From the NCBI RefSeq assembly GCF_003711515.1, contig NW_021167081.1:2137170-2201169 (forward strand): DNA of 64,000 nt, read 5' to 3'. Origin of the DNA: Sodiomyces alkalinus F11. Lineage: Eukaryota > Ascomycota > Sordariomycetes > Glomerellales > Plectosphaerellaceae. Made by a program: the position numbers and the translations under genes. Of this stretch, positions 10,009 to 21,800 are shown piece after piece; within the stretch, counting starts at the first letter, position 1; each line of letters begins with the position of its first letter. Below the pieces are notes generated by a model. That model was not told the origin of the DNA, did no database searches, and saw only the letters and a program-made list of their open reading frames with translations.

Positions 10009-12858
10009 TCAGAGAATCTCCAGCCCACCGTCACCGTCCCGTCGTAATTCATAGCTGATGATCGTGTGGTCCCTGTAGTGAAGTATCAACCTGAACGCCC
10101 TCCCCCCTGCTCCCAACCCCCGTGGCGGGCCCCGGCCTGGTTGTTGCAATAGCAAGTTGCCGCCCCCGTCCCCAACGTCCTGCACCGGCCCGATAGCCAT
10201 GCCGTACAACGGCCGAAGCCATTTGAGCTTACCCTCCTCGTCCGATGCCTTCGGCAGAAGCCACTCGACGCGAAACCCGTACGACACGTTTGCCTTCCGG
10301 CTCGATGTCGCTGGCGGCAACCCTTCGACGCCCTCGGCCAAGTTGTGGTGGTCTCCGCCGCACGCCCGCGTCGGCGTCAGCAGCGCAACGCGACCCGTCG
10401 CGGAACCTATCACCACGAGGGACAGCTCGGGCACGTGGTGAAGCATGCTTAAGCGTTCCGTATGCCGAAATGACGGGCCCCGCGGCACGTTACCCGTGAT
10501 TCCGCGACAGACTATCGCAGCGCCCGCTGAGCTGATGTTCCGGAGCTCCACGTCATTCATGTACGTGCGGAATAAACAGCCGCGGTTCGTCAGGTCCCGG
10601 AGCGTATCCTCGTTCTGCCTTGTCGTATTCCGATTACACTCGTACGCCCGACGGAGGAACGACATCCGTTGGGAGAGAGATGAAGGGAAGACATATGTGG
10701 ATCCCGTATGTGGCATGTAGAGCATGTCAAGCCAAGGATACGACTTGGGCGTCGTCATCTGTACCAGGCCGTCTACCGCGCCTCGCGGCCTGACTCTCCA
10801 CAGTCCGTGGTGATGCATCGTATGCGGAGGGGTAAAGGGAGAAGGTGGTCCCGCGAGCACTTGGGCGAGCAGAGCGAATTCGTTATATTCAGGGTCCGAC
10901 TCGGCTCCGTCAGAATCGTCGACCAAGGGTCCCTCCAGTCCCGGCGACACGAGACTCAGTGTTGACACCATGGGCAGCCCCGGGCTGACCACCTGATCCT
11001 CACCACTGCCGTGATCTTCGCTTTCGGGAGCGGATCCGGTATCGATCTCCGCAATCAAGTCCTCCACGGGGGGGCCATTGTCTTCCTCCTCTTCGTCTTC
11101 GTCCTCGTCTTCGTCTTCGTCCTCGTCTTCGTCATCGTCCTCGTCTTCCTCGTATTCCTCATCCTCATCCTCATCCTCCTCTTCCTCATCGTCGTCCTCC
11201 CCTTCCTCCGGCTCATTGGCCCCCTCCTCGTCCTCGCCCTCGGACGCATTCTCCTGTTGAAATGGGGCCTGATCGCCGAGAACACTAGTTAGTATGATGT
11301 TGATCGGATTAGCCGCAAGGGCGCTAAGGTTGAGTTGAACGGGATGTGGTGTGACGGGGCCGCTGACCTCTGGAGGCACGACTGCAGAATCTGGAACGGA
11401 CAATAAGCTTTTTGAAATATCCAGTGCGAAGTCGTTGTTGGTGCTTCTGTGTTCAACTGTAACCATTGAGGGGTGGCCCACCCCGAACGCATCCTTGGGG
11501 GAACTAGCCGATACAAAGCTGGTATATGGGAGAACGAGCACGCCCCATCCACTACCACCTCCAGTTAGCCACGGCTGAGCCAAGACGGTACCAGAACAAG
11601 GGCGACGAGGTATAGAAGACGAGGTAGATAGGCGTGAAACTTACCCAGGAAGGTACGTGTAAGACAAGCTACGAGGTTGAGACATGTGCGAGATCTTCAC
11701 AGGCGCTGTACAAGGATTCCAGATATCCAAGACCCAAGCCTGGCCATTGATATCCATCGCACATACCTTCTCGGCTTGGCCGTCGCGGTCGTCCCAGAAG
11801 GTGATGTTGGGAATGTTGTGACCGCCGTCCCCAAGGAGTAAAATAATCCTCCAGTTGCATTTCCGCTCGGCAACTGACTTGGCCGCATCATCCCGGCCCA
11901 CGGCCTTCCGACCGCGGGGCTGCCGGGTGAGCCCAAACGCGAACACGGTCACCTCGTAGCGGTTAGAACTGACGGCAATGAGGCGAGAGAGTTGATGGAT
12001 GGCGAGACCCCATGCGGAGGAGCCGACGTTTTCGCGGAAGAATGGCGCCGGGATCTTGGGCCGCCCCTCGACCCTGTCCGAGATTGCGTACCAGATGTAT
12101 TCGGCGATCTCCCTGACGTAGTAGGCAAACACCGACCCGTCATCGTACGCGGTGACGACGACTTCTTGTTGTCCGAGGAAGCCCGTGGCGATGGAATTGG
12201 CCTGGTGACCGAAGAGGTAATCTAGAGTCCCTCCTATCTGCTTGGCGACCTCATCCGGCTTGGTCGCCAGGATTAGATCGGGGTCCTGAGGTAGGGGTTG
12301 TCTCGGCACATTTCGAGGGCGGTAGACGAAGATTCGGTTCTCGTACGCGACGAAGTAAAGCTAAGCACCCAGAAGAAGATAATTATAAGCATAAGCGCAA
12401 CTGGAAACAGAAGAAAGGGCGGGGGGCAGCCATACGTTGTACTTCTGAGACAGCGCCGTCAGGTTATTCCGATAATACTGCATGCGAGGAACGATCTTCT
12501 CCAGCGGCGGCCGACCTCCACCATCATAACAGGGATTCTCGGTCGTAATCTGCCCAGCTGGGACGCCATCAACAAGACTAGATACGGTGACAGGACTGCT
12601 AGTCAGATAATCTCGTTCTCGTTCGCGGATGAGCATTCGAGCTCCTTTGCCGAACTGTGAAAGGGTCCCTTCGGTATTAGCAGAAAGGCTGGCACTACAC
12701 CCATGACCACAATGTCAAAGATTTTCGTCGCATCTTTTATAGAAGAGGTGGAAATTCTGTGTCCTTCGACTCACGCGATTCGTAGCAGCCTGCATGCAAG
12801 GTGGGCTCAGCGTCACTTCGCGGAAGCCCCGCGTGCCTTGTTCAGAATTCCACGCCAT
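10009..12858 (-). CDS. CRT10: CRT10-family protein with long acidic tract
   Basis: Four exons on the minus strand: 12858-12775, 12654-12436, 12360-11645, 11551-10009. All introns are GT-AG and the joined product is 853 residues. The segments NNLTALSQKYN/LYFVAYENRI, FVYRPRN and GHNIPNITFWDD, followed by MDINGQAWVLDIW, are characteristic of the fungal CRT10 family. Yeast Crt10 affects transcription of ribonucleotide reductase genes, and its fold looks WD40-like. The third intron acceptor was placed at 11552-11553 because it gives an uninterrupted LPG-GWGVLVLPY junction. Residues about 444-497 are almost only Asp and Glu. The first exon (28 residues) fits by frame and a GTGAGT donor but has no homology support, so the N-terminus is the least certain part. 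Alternative starts at 12636 or in exon 3 would drop conserved sequence. Confidence 0.82.
11080..11241 (-). repeat. GAG/GAC trinucleotide tract coding a poly-acidic segment
   Basis: An imperfect GAG/GAC/GAA trinucleotide run on the minus strand (CTC/GTC/TTC on plus) encodes about 54 residues, nearly all Asp or Glu, inside the CRT10-family gene. Its in-frame repeat nature suggests length variation between strains. Confidence 0.85.
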
Positions 12859-13550
12859 CTTCTCCGTGGCGACAAGACCCTGCGTCCCACATAAGTGCTG
12901 GCTTAAGAGAGACGTGCGTGGTTTGAATTCTCTTGAGCTGAGGATCGTTTTAGCTGAGTAGCTGGTAGCCTGTTCGAACTTGTGCAGGCACCCGGACGAA
13001 TTGGACCTGTGGGTTGTGTTGTAAAGTAAATGCTGAGGTCGACCCGCTCAGTGGTGGGTTGTTTGTCCATCATCCCACTCCACACCACAGTACCTATACT
13101 TGTTCTGCACCGTGCCACGATGTGGGCAGTTGGCCTGAAGCCGACAAAGAAGGACTTGTTTGTACGGAGGAATACACTAAATCCCTTCTGTAGTACATCT
13201 GCAGACGTATCATGGCCATATACCCCGCCTGCAACATATTCAACCTTTTTCTCATAGGTATCTCAGCTGTCCTAATTAGTAAGGTAAGTACCTAAAGGGG
13301 GAGGAGGGGGCCTATAGGTCAGAGCTCGAACAGAGAGTTTTGGGCTGGCCAGAGCCGGGACAGAGATATCTCTGTTAACATGGAGTTTTGTTATAGGACT
13401 GTCGATAGACTAACCATTGATCGGGCTTTGACCTGTAAGCCCCCCCTCGCCCCCATAGGCAGATATTAATTAGAGATCATCGGTTATTATCGGTTATTAG
13501 CAGAGGGATACTTGCTATCCCTCCGCGTCTTCGACCTCTTTCCTAGATCC
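12859..13550. other. intergenic region, CRT10 promoter side to transposon island 1
   Basis: This is upstream DNA of the minus-strand CRT10-family gene. CA and TG dinucleotides are normal up to the retroelement boundary at 13551, so RIP did not spread visibly into this flank. No gene was recognised. Confidence 0.5.
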
Positions 13551-13555
13551 ATTAC
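13551..13555. repeat. target-site duplication ATTAC of Copia-1, left
   Basis: ATTAC directly precedes the left LTR and is repeated at 28449-28453 directly after the right LTR, which fixes both element ends. Confidence 0.9.
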
Positions 13556-13752
13556 TATTATATTCTATCACGTGAGCCACGGTGTGGTGACCTCCTATTA
13601 GTTAGAGGTGCCTTACTATCCTTGCTTAGAAGGTGGTAGATATATTTAGGACACGTATACCCGCCCCTTTTTTTCTTTCTCTTTTATATATAATATAATT
13701 ATATATTTCCTGAATTAACGCTCCCTATAAGTATATTCCCGTTAATTTAATA
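13556..13752 (+). repeat. Copia-1 5' LTR
   Basis: 197 bp, same length as the right copy. It begins TATTATATTC where the right copy begins TGTTATATTC, so the canonical TG start was lost by a G-to-A change. Confidence 0.92.
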
Positions 13753-13766
13753 GTTATAAGCCCGGG
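13753..13766 (+). other. Copia-1 primer-binding site, initiator tRNA-Met anticodon-arm type
   Basis: The first bases after the LTR are GTTATAAGCCCGGG. Apart from one G-to-A RIP-type change, this is complementary to the anticodon arm of fungal initiator tRNA-Met (GGGCTCATAAC), as in Drosophila copia, which primes from a cut tRNA half. The same site occurs at 54082-54094 and, inverted, at 52986-52998. Confidence 0.7.
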
Positions 13767-16700
13767 TAATAGTAGTAACCAGTAACTTCCTGCTAATCTA
13801 TTATCTATATTTATTTTATATACTTCTATAGTATTACGGAGCCCTCTTACGCTCTCTCTCCTAATAATAAGCTCTTATTCGCTAAACCCTTACTCGACAC
13901 TATATCGAATAAGCTTAAGATCACGGCTAAAGCGTTTAGTATCCCGCGCCTTAAATCCACGCGGTAATAGGCCGATTAGATCTTCTATATCTAGTCGTAT
14001 ACGTAAGGGATAAAGGTTTAGGTATTACTCGATCCTAGCTAAAAGGATTAGCTAGATAACCGTCCTAAGTATATTATACCTAAATCCCTAGATTAACTAC
14101 GCGAATAGTATTCTTAAGGTAAAGGCGACGATACTATTATACCCTCGATATAGGAGCTTATACGCCTCGCCGAAATTAAGAATTAGTAGACTATAGCCTA
14201 GAATTAAAAGCTTAGTCGCCTTATTAAGGCGCTCGATAAGGCTAATTAACTACTTAAAACCACCGTGGAGACTTTTACCTATTAATAGGCTATTAAAAAG
14301 GCTATTAAAAAATATCCTAGCTATAATAAGGAAAAATAAAATCGATACTTTACGTTACGCTATATAATAAAAGAACTTAAGAGTAGCTTCGCTCTAAGTA
14401 GTACTTATACGAAGGAAGAGATAAAACGAGTATACGAAAAGTATTGATAAGACGCTCGTTAAGCTAATACTAAAGTGGCTATATAGTATACGGAGTAAAA
14501 TACCCTTATTAGACGCGTATATTAGTAAAAGGTAGCCGAGATTAAAGGACCCACTACTATTTAGAACTTCCTTATAGTAGTTAGATAGAAGTTTACGCTT
14601 ATTTAGGCAGAAACTAAGCTTTAGGAGCTAGTAATAAAAGAGGTCCGCGGCGATAAGACTTCCGATTTTCTAATATACGGCCACGAGTTTAACGCTATTA
14701 TAAGCGCTTTAACTACGGACGGTATACGCTACGGCGTTTATATAACCCTAGGAGACTGCTTAGATAATAACGAAGGCGGAAAGAAGCCTAAGAAAAAGAG
14801 TATTAATTACCCCTATTAACGCGAATATATTTAGAAGCCAGAGCACTATAATAAGCTAGAGTACGCTTTAACCGGAAAATACGAGTAGAGATCTAATACC
14901 TATATTAACGATAAGTGGTGTAAGGAGATACGGAAGGAGATTAAGCTCCTAAAGTGGAAGAGTTTACGCGAAAAAGTATTAAAAAAGAGATAGGAATACT
15001 CGGAGAGTGGTAGTAGTAAGGGAGATAGGTATCCTGGAAAGGTTATTATAACTATCCTGGATCCCGCCCTTATCTATACTATAGAAAAGGTCCCTAGGAT
15101 TTACGCGGTGCTCCGACTAAGCCCTTACCCGTTCTTATAGAGTACTCTTCTTAATAATTATAGTATAACTTACCTTATTAACTTAATTAACCTATTTATT
15201 CTAGGCTCCTTTATTCTTATAAAGGGATCTATTAAATCCGGTATAACGGACTTTCCGATTATTAGTAAAGGTAAACGGCTTCTTAAGGGAATCCTTAATA
15301 GACCTTTAGGTACTCCGAAAGCTAATTTAAAGCTTAACGATATAGTCGTTATAGAGGGATTTTACACGAATACTATATCGGAAGCTCTATTATATAAGGT
15401 TAGGATTTAGTATTCGGGTTATAATTACTTATTACGCTTTAGAACGGCGGAGAAGAGCGTGGTCTTATTAAAGCTGCTTCGACGCTTTAATATAACTATC
15501 CTTTATTATAAGCTAATTTTATCTTCTTCTTCTTATTCGTTATTCTAACCGATACTACGTAGTATTATTCCGATTAATTACGACTATTAATATATACTAG
15601 TTATAGTAGTTAATCGACTAAAAAAAGCTTACCGATATTACTAACCTTCTCGCGACCCTCCTCGCCCGCGAGTAGACGAAGAATAGTTATAGCACTTAAG
15701 AGCAGGCTATCTTAGACTAAGCGCTCTACGAGTATTAGTTTATAACGCTAGGAATATATCAATTAAGGGAATTAAGCGGATAGACTATAAGATATACTCC
15801 CGAACCTAGGCATATTAAGTTATATCTTAATATATATTAGAATACCGCTCCCTATAACCGTTTTAGCGTATTTATTAGGATCTTTAAGAGCTACCTAAGA
15901 GCTATAATGGTATACGATATCTTCTTATAATAAAGGACGAATATAGCGGCTAGATCCATATACTACCTTTAGCTTCGAAAAATAGCGTTATAGTCTATAA
16001 CGCGTTATAAGCCTTCGAACGATAGGTTAACCGGCAGTTTATATTATATATCCATAAGATACGTAGTGATAACGAGCCCTTAATCGTTAATCTAGTAGGG
16101 GATTTAATAACCTAGCTATAGGCGAGTAGTTAAGGGATCGATATAGAAATTATACCGCCCTACACCTATAAACCGAACGGAGGCAGCGAAAGAGCCGGTT
16201 AACTAATTATTATAAAGTCTAATACTATACTTAACGGAGCAGGAATTCTATTAGATCAATAGCCAGAGAGTACTAGAACGGTAGCATTATTTTATAATAT
16301 AAGTCCCTTATAACGATACGGATAGAAATCCCTAGTGGAAATCCTTAACTTATGGCTTAGAAAGAATACGCCGATTCTAATAAGAGAGCATATAGCCGAC
16401 CTACGCCCTAATTAGAGTAGTATTTATACTTATAGCTACCGCGCCTATCTAATAGCAAGGGATAAGGAGGCTAGGAGGAATAGGAAACTATATAAGGTTT
16501 AACTAAGGGGATATATTAGGTATCTTATAAGTTACGTTACCTATAATATTTACCGAGTATAGATTCTATAGCTTTAGAAGGTTATTATAACGCGTAATAT
16601 ATAGTTTAACGAGCAGCTGTTTTATAAACTATAGCTCGAAGAAGCAGAATAGATCCCGGAGCCTAAAGCGAGGAACTAGCTTATAACTTACGAAATATAA

Positions 16701-17068
16701 GAAGATAAAGATAACGGCTTTATCCTATAGGTCTACCCCTCGGGTAGATTAATTAATAGCGTACCTTCTAAAGAATAAGTATAGTCCACGGGTTTAAACT
16801 CGGGGGTAAGAGTAGTAGAGGCTAAATTAAACCCTTTATCGCTATTACTAGATACACCTAATACACCTAAACCGCCTATAATAGGACTTTAAACCCCACG
16901 CGTAATACCTAATCCTTAGAGTAGGAATCTTTAGGTTATAAACGCAGAGCAGTAGTCTTCGGAGGAACTCTTAATTAATAATTCTTCTAACTAATAAGAT
17001 AACGGAGCGGCTACCTAAGAAAACACTATAACCGATATACTAGGATTATATATATAATAGCTTAATAT
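13767..17068 (+). pseudogene. Copia-1 gag to integrase part, RIP-broken
   Basis: The clearest trace is the integrase C-terminal signature (PPYTYKPNGGSERAG around 16155-16200, followed by ITIKS/ILNGAG-like residues). It corresponds to the YTPEQNG-AER region of Copia integrases. Upstream gag and protease cannot be delimited because in-frame TAG/TAA codons occur every few tens of bases. The part ends where the 433-bp insert begins and resumes at 17518. Confidence 0.75.
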
Positions 17069-17076
17069 AGATACTT

Positions 17077-17509
17077 TTTGATATTAATATTATTACTAAT
17101 AATATCCTTAGTATCTTTCGAGTATATCCTTCGTACTCGAACAAAGGATATCTTCCTCGCAAGCCTAGACCGTTCTCTTTCGAGTCAGTTCATCTATTAC
17201 GAGTCAGACAAAGGATACAATGGATTACGATATTACTACGATATCGATGTATATTACAATACTATTACGATATCGATCCTTTACAAAGAACAAAGGATAT
17301 TAACCCGTTCCCTCGGTTCGGTTCTTCCTTTCTTTGTTCTTTATTCTTAACCCTCAATCCTTTATCTCAATCCCTTTTTCGATCCGAAGAAGAGACAATA
17401 TGCGCGCAGAGATCCTACCTTACAATCCCATTATTACCTTCTTATTTTTCCACTGCTTTTCGTGACTTTCGTCCCTTTCGTTTATCCGATATCGTCAGAT
17501 ATCTTCAAA
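17077..17509. mobile_element. 433-bp insertion without RIP, candidate small transposon
   Basis: It is flanked by the 8-bp direct repeat AGATACTT (17069-17076 and 17510-17517). It starts TTTGATATT and ends GATATCTTCAAA, so the ends form a short imperfect inverted repeat (TTTGA...TCAAA). CA and TG are frequent inside, while the Copia DNA on both sides lacks them. ACAAAGGATA-like motifs and GATATCGAT recur inside. An 8-bp duplication would fit a hAT-type non-autonomous element, but the ends match no family known to me. The 90-codon open frame at 17078 is probably meaningless. Confidence 0.5.
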
Positions 17510-17621
17510 AGATACTTCGACGATTTTAACTATAGAAAGGAGTATATAGGCGACGGTATAGGGACTAACTACCCTTAATCCGCACTATAGTATTAGCCGC
17601 ACTATAGCGTCCGGATCTAGA

Positions 17622-18074
17622 TGTTATGACCTGGGTTCCTAGACACTAAGTCTAGGATCCGTAGTTAGGGTTATCGTGAGTTTATATTCACGAGGTAAGA
17701 GGAGGTTATAAGCTAAGCGTAAGTCTCTCGTAACTTCTCGTAAGCGGTCGTAAGGTAAGTCTGCCTCTTTACTATAATACTTAAGAAGGTTTCTAATAAA
17801 GACTTAGATTAAATACTATCTTTTTCTATAGTAGAAGTAAGACCTAGGATACTCTAGTATATATAGCTTGTTGCTTACTGGCCCTCCTGGTAAGTAACCT
17901 ACGTTACTTACTAGCCCTCCTAGTAAGCAGCCCACGTACTAGTATATCCTTCTTATATCCTTATATCACGTAACCCGGCACGTAACCCTTCCTTAGCTGT
18001 CCTCTAGTTATATCTTAGTACGGTGTTATATACTAGGGTATTCTTCCTGTATATTAGGCCCGCTAGTCGTAATA
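17622..18074 (-). repeat. Gypsy-1 LTR, 3' copy (left)
   Basis: 453 bp, starting TGTTATGACC and ending GGTCGTAATA-like (CTAGTCGTAATA), which gives the terminal inverted pair of an LTR. It contains two units of a roughly 33-bp repeat (about 17870-17935). The copy is strongly depleted of CA/TG. Confidence 0.9.
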
Positions 18075-18480
18075 TTACCTCCCCTTTTCTAAGTACTATC
18101 CCTAGCGGTCGTATAAATAAGTCGCCTATCTTAGGTTTATTATCCTCTCGAGGTTCCTTTTCTTTCTTATAGTTAACTATTATACCCGACCGTGTGTAAA
18201 AACGTTCTATTAAAGCCCCGCCTTCCTATTCCACGGTTAATCGTTAAACTAAATCCGCGCTGATTAACGATTAGGGTTATAAGGTTATTCTTTATTCTCG
18301 TTACTCCGATCGTAACCTTAGCTATTTTATTCTAAACGATCTCGATTATTATTCCTATTATTACCGTGCCGGTCACTCCTATAACTCTTCTCGTATCCCT
18401 ATATCTTCTAGTTAGTATCTTTTATTATCTCCCTTAGTCGTCTTCGTCCTAACGCTCCTTTCTTAGTTAGTAGAATTAAC

Positions 18481-18767
18481 GCTAAGCTTAAGCGACTCGA
18501 AGAGGAGGAGAACCTCGCGGAAAAGGCCTTTCACGAGTAATAGCGGAAAGCCGCCGAGGTCCTCGCTAAGGCCCTCTAGGAGTAGTAGCGTAAAACTGCT
18601 AAGGCTCTAGCTAAACTCTCCCGTCTTCGTCGTATACGTCTATAGCTCCGTAAGAAAGGTGTCGAAATAATCCGAAGAGATCTCGCGAGCATAGAGGAAC
18701 TAGAGGAGGTTAAGCAGAAGGAGGCGGAAACTCGCCGCGCTAAATCTAAGGCTATAGCTACTGTATA
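18481..18767 (+). pseudogene. antisense coiled-coil ORF relic in Gypsy-1
   Basis: In one plus-strand frame, opposite to pol, the codons spell a charged, helical sequence of about 95 residues interrupted only by TAA/TAG where Gln is expected. Examples are LKRLEEEENLAEKAF and, later, IEELEEVKQKEAETRRAKSK. The heptad-like Leu spacing and Glu/Lys/Arg richness predict a coiled coil. It lies between the end of pol and the 3' LTR. I recall similar coiled-coil hypothetical proteins being abundant in Sordariomycete genomes; that resemblance is from memory and untested. Function is unknown. Confidence 0.55.
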
Positions 18768-18899
18768 AGTTATAGGTGCAATAGATACGATTAACTAGAA
18801 TTAAGTGTTAGCGTAGGATATAAATGATTTTTCCGATATAAATTTTACTTAGACTACGATATCTAGTTCTGGTTCTTAATAGCGTTCTATCGGTAGTAT

Positions 18900-21800
18900 T
18901 CCAGGAGTTACTAGTAGTTCGTTAAATTCGTGATTAATTCCTATATATTTTCTTTATATCTGTAATTTTTCCACTTAATAAAATATTCTATACTGTCTAG
19001 CGTCTCTCGGTGATCGAGGATTCGTTTAACTTTATATTCTTCGTTATTCTCGATTTCGATAAGGTCTCTTATTTATAACTCTTATAGTACTGGTTCTAAT
19101 AATAAGACGTGAAAGACTAGGTATATTTTTATAGTCTCGGGTAATAAAAGGTAGTAGTTAGTATCCGAGATTTTCTTTAAAATTTTAAAAGGTCCGATCT
19201 TCTTAAAATCTAATTTATCGCTTAGTCGCTTAGTTTTAATATTTCGCCGTATAAGGTAGGCGCTATCCCCCTCTTTAAAGGTTAGTCCCTTTAACCTTAT
19301 CTTATCGGCGTATATTTTTATTCTGATCCTAACTATCTTTAGGTCTTACCGTAGTTAATCGTGGATATCCTTAATTTCTTCGGCTTTCTTAGTAGCTCTA
19401 GGCGCTTCTCGCGCTTTTCTGGGTTCTCCGTAAGCCGTAGGTGTGAATCTATAGTTAGCGTAGAATAGTGTAATTTTACTAGATTCGTTTAGTGCACTAT
19501 TATATATAAATTATACTAGCGGTAGTAGTTTAACTTAGTTATCCTACTTATAGTTAATATAGTATCTTAGATATTATTCGAGGGTTTAGTTTATTTTTTC
19601 CGTTTATCCGTTAGTCTATAGGTAAAACGCTATTAATAATCGGTAGTCTATCCTTAGTTATACGACTAGAGATTTCTAGAATTTACTATTCAATAGTTTA
19701 TCTTAATCCGTGACTAGTTATTTCGGTATTCTATAGTTTCCTATAATATATCTTAGGAAAGTGTATACGAGTTATTCGGTAGTAGTCGTAGTATCGAATA
19801 GTAGAAAGTACGCGTACTTAGTTAATTAGTCCACGATTACTTATATACTATTATACTTTTTCCTAGTAGTTAGATCTCTTAACTTAGGTAACCCCGTAAT
19901 AAAGTCGGTAAAGACTAACTCCTATACCGTTTCTAGAATTAGTAATAGTTATAGTAGTCTATAGGGCTTATACCTTAATCCTTTCGCTTTATTATATACT
20001 TCGCACTTCTTTATATAGTCTTATATTTATTACTTAGTTCCTCGATATCCGTAGTGTTATCGTAGTCGTTAATACGTCTTAGTTACTCCCTAATAACTAT
20101 ACGCTAGTAGATTATACGCTTATCGAATAATATCTTAGTTAATTCTTTCGATAGGTGTAAGTTCCCGGAACTTATTAATTAATTTCTTATCCTACTATTA
20201 AAGTATAGCGTGTTACTCTTCGTTTACTTATTCTAGTAGCTATTAACGACTTAGTATATCTGCTCTTCTATTTTCTAATTCTTTCCGATACTAGATCTTA
20301 AAGTTAAATTCTAATAAGAGTTCTGCCTATCTAACTTATCGTTTATTCAGCACTTTACTTATAGTAAAATAAGTTAGGTTCTTATAATCAGTATAGACCT
20401 TAATAGGGTACTCTATCCTAGACAGGTATAGTCTTTATTCCTTAAATACTTCGATAATTACTATTAACTCTTTATCGTGGATCTAGTAATTAAGTTCTAG
20501 TCCGTGGAGTTTCTTAGAGAAAAAGGCTACCGGATATAGACGTCCCTCCTTATCTCTTTATCATAGCTATCCTCCTAAAGCGTAGTCGGAGGCGTCGGTC
20601 TCCACTTCGTATAGCTTTATAGGGTCTAGTATTCATAGTATTAGTCTACTAAGGATTCTTTTTCTGATTTCCTATAAGGCTACTTCGGCCTTATCGGTCT
20701 ATTCGAATTTCTAATCTTTCTTAGTTATTCCTATTAAGGGCGTTATAATCTTTCCGTAATTCTTTATAAATCGTCGGTAAAAGTTAGCGAAGCCTAAAAA
20801 CGCTTAAATATCGCGAATACTTATAGGCGTAGGCTATTCTATAACGGCTTAGACTTTCGATTCTTCTACATAGATCTCTCCTAGCTTAATAATAAATCCG
20901 AGGAAGTTAACTTCCTTCTTATAGAACTAACTCTTTTTAGGCTTAATTAGTAGCTTTATTTCCTAAAGCTTACCTAGAATCTTATAAATATATCCTTTAT
21001 ATTCTTTAAGAGTCTCCGAGAAGATAAGGATTTTATTAAGGTATATAACCACGAAGTCGTTTAGGTACTTTTATAGTATATCGTTAATTATAGACTAAAA
21101 GGTAGTAAGCGTGTTAGTTAGTCTAAAAGGCATAATAAGGTACTCGAAGTATCCTTCTTATATCTAAAACGCAGTTTTCTATTCTTCTCCCTCCTTAATT
21201 CTAATAAGGTTATAAGCTCCTTTTAGGTTAAGTGCTATAAACTATTACGCTCCCTATAAGCGATCTCGTAACTCGCTAATAAGTAGTAAAGGGTAGCGAT
21301 TTTTAATACTAATATTATTAAGCTATTAATAGTCTATATAAAGTCGTAATTTACTATTCTTCTTTAGTATAAATAGGATAGGGTATCCTGCTAGTAATAT
21401 TAAAGGTCTAATATATCCTTTCTAGAGATATTCTCGGATATACTCGCGTAAAGCGTCTCTCTCCTTCTAGTTAAGGCTATAGATCTTATAAAACTTAGGC
21501 TTAGTTCCTGGCTTTAACGGGATTTTATAATTATAATACCTATATTCAGGTAAACCGGTTTCTAACTCTTCCCGGAAGAGTTTCTCGTATTACTAGTATT
21601 CCTCGGGTATATATACTAGTCGTTTATTATCCTTCTAAGCTATCTTAATAAATACGAGTACGAGTTTCTATTCGTGTTTTACTTATTATTTAGTCTAGTC
21701 CCGGCTAAACACTATCTTTCGCGGTGTTTTTTTCTATTTTACTCGTTTCTTTCGTTTTTTCGTTTTCTTCCCGCGTATACCCGTTAAGGGTCTTTCTCCG

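Noticed and set aside
11011..11292. plus-strand frames of poly-Ser or poly-Val/Leu/Phe
   Set aside because: Shadows of the Asp/Glu trinucleotide tract in the CRT10-family gene.
17078..17350. 90-codon open frame in the non-RIP 433-bp insert
   Set aside because: Starts at TTG, no domain, and made largely of Ile/Leu/Tyr/Ser from T-rich repeats.
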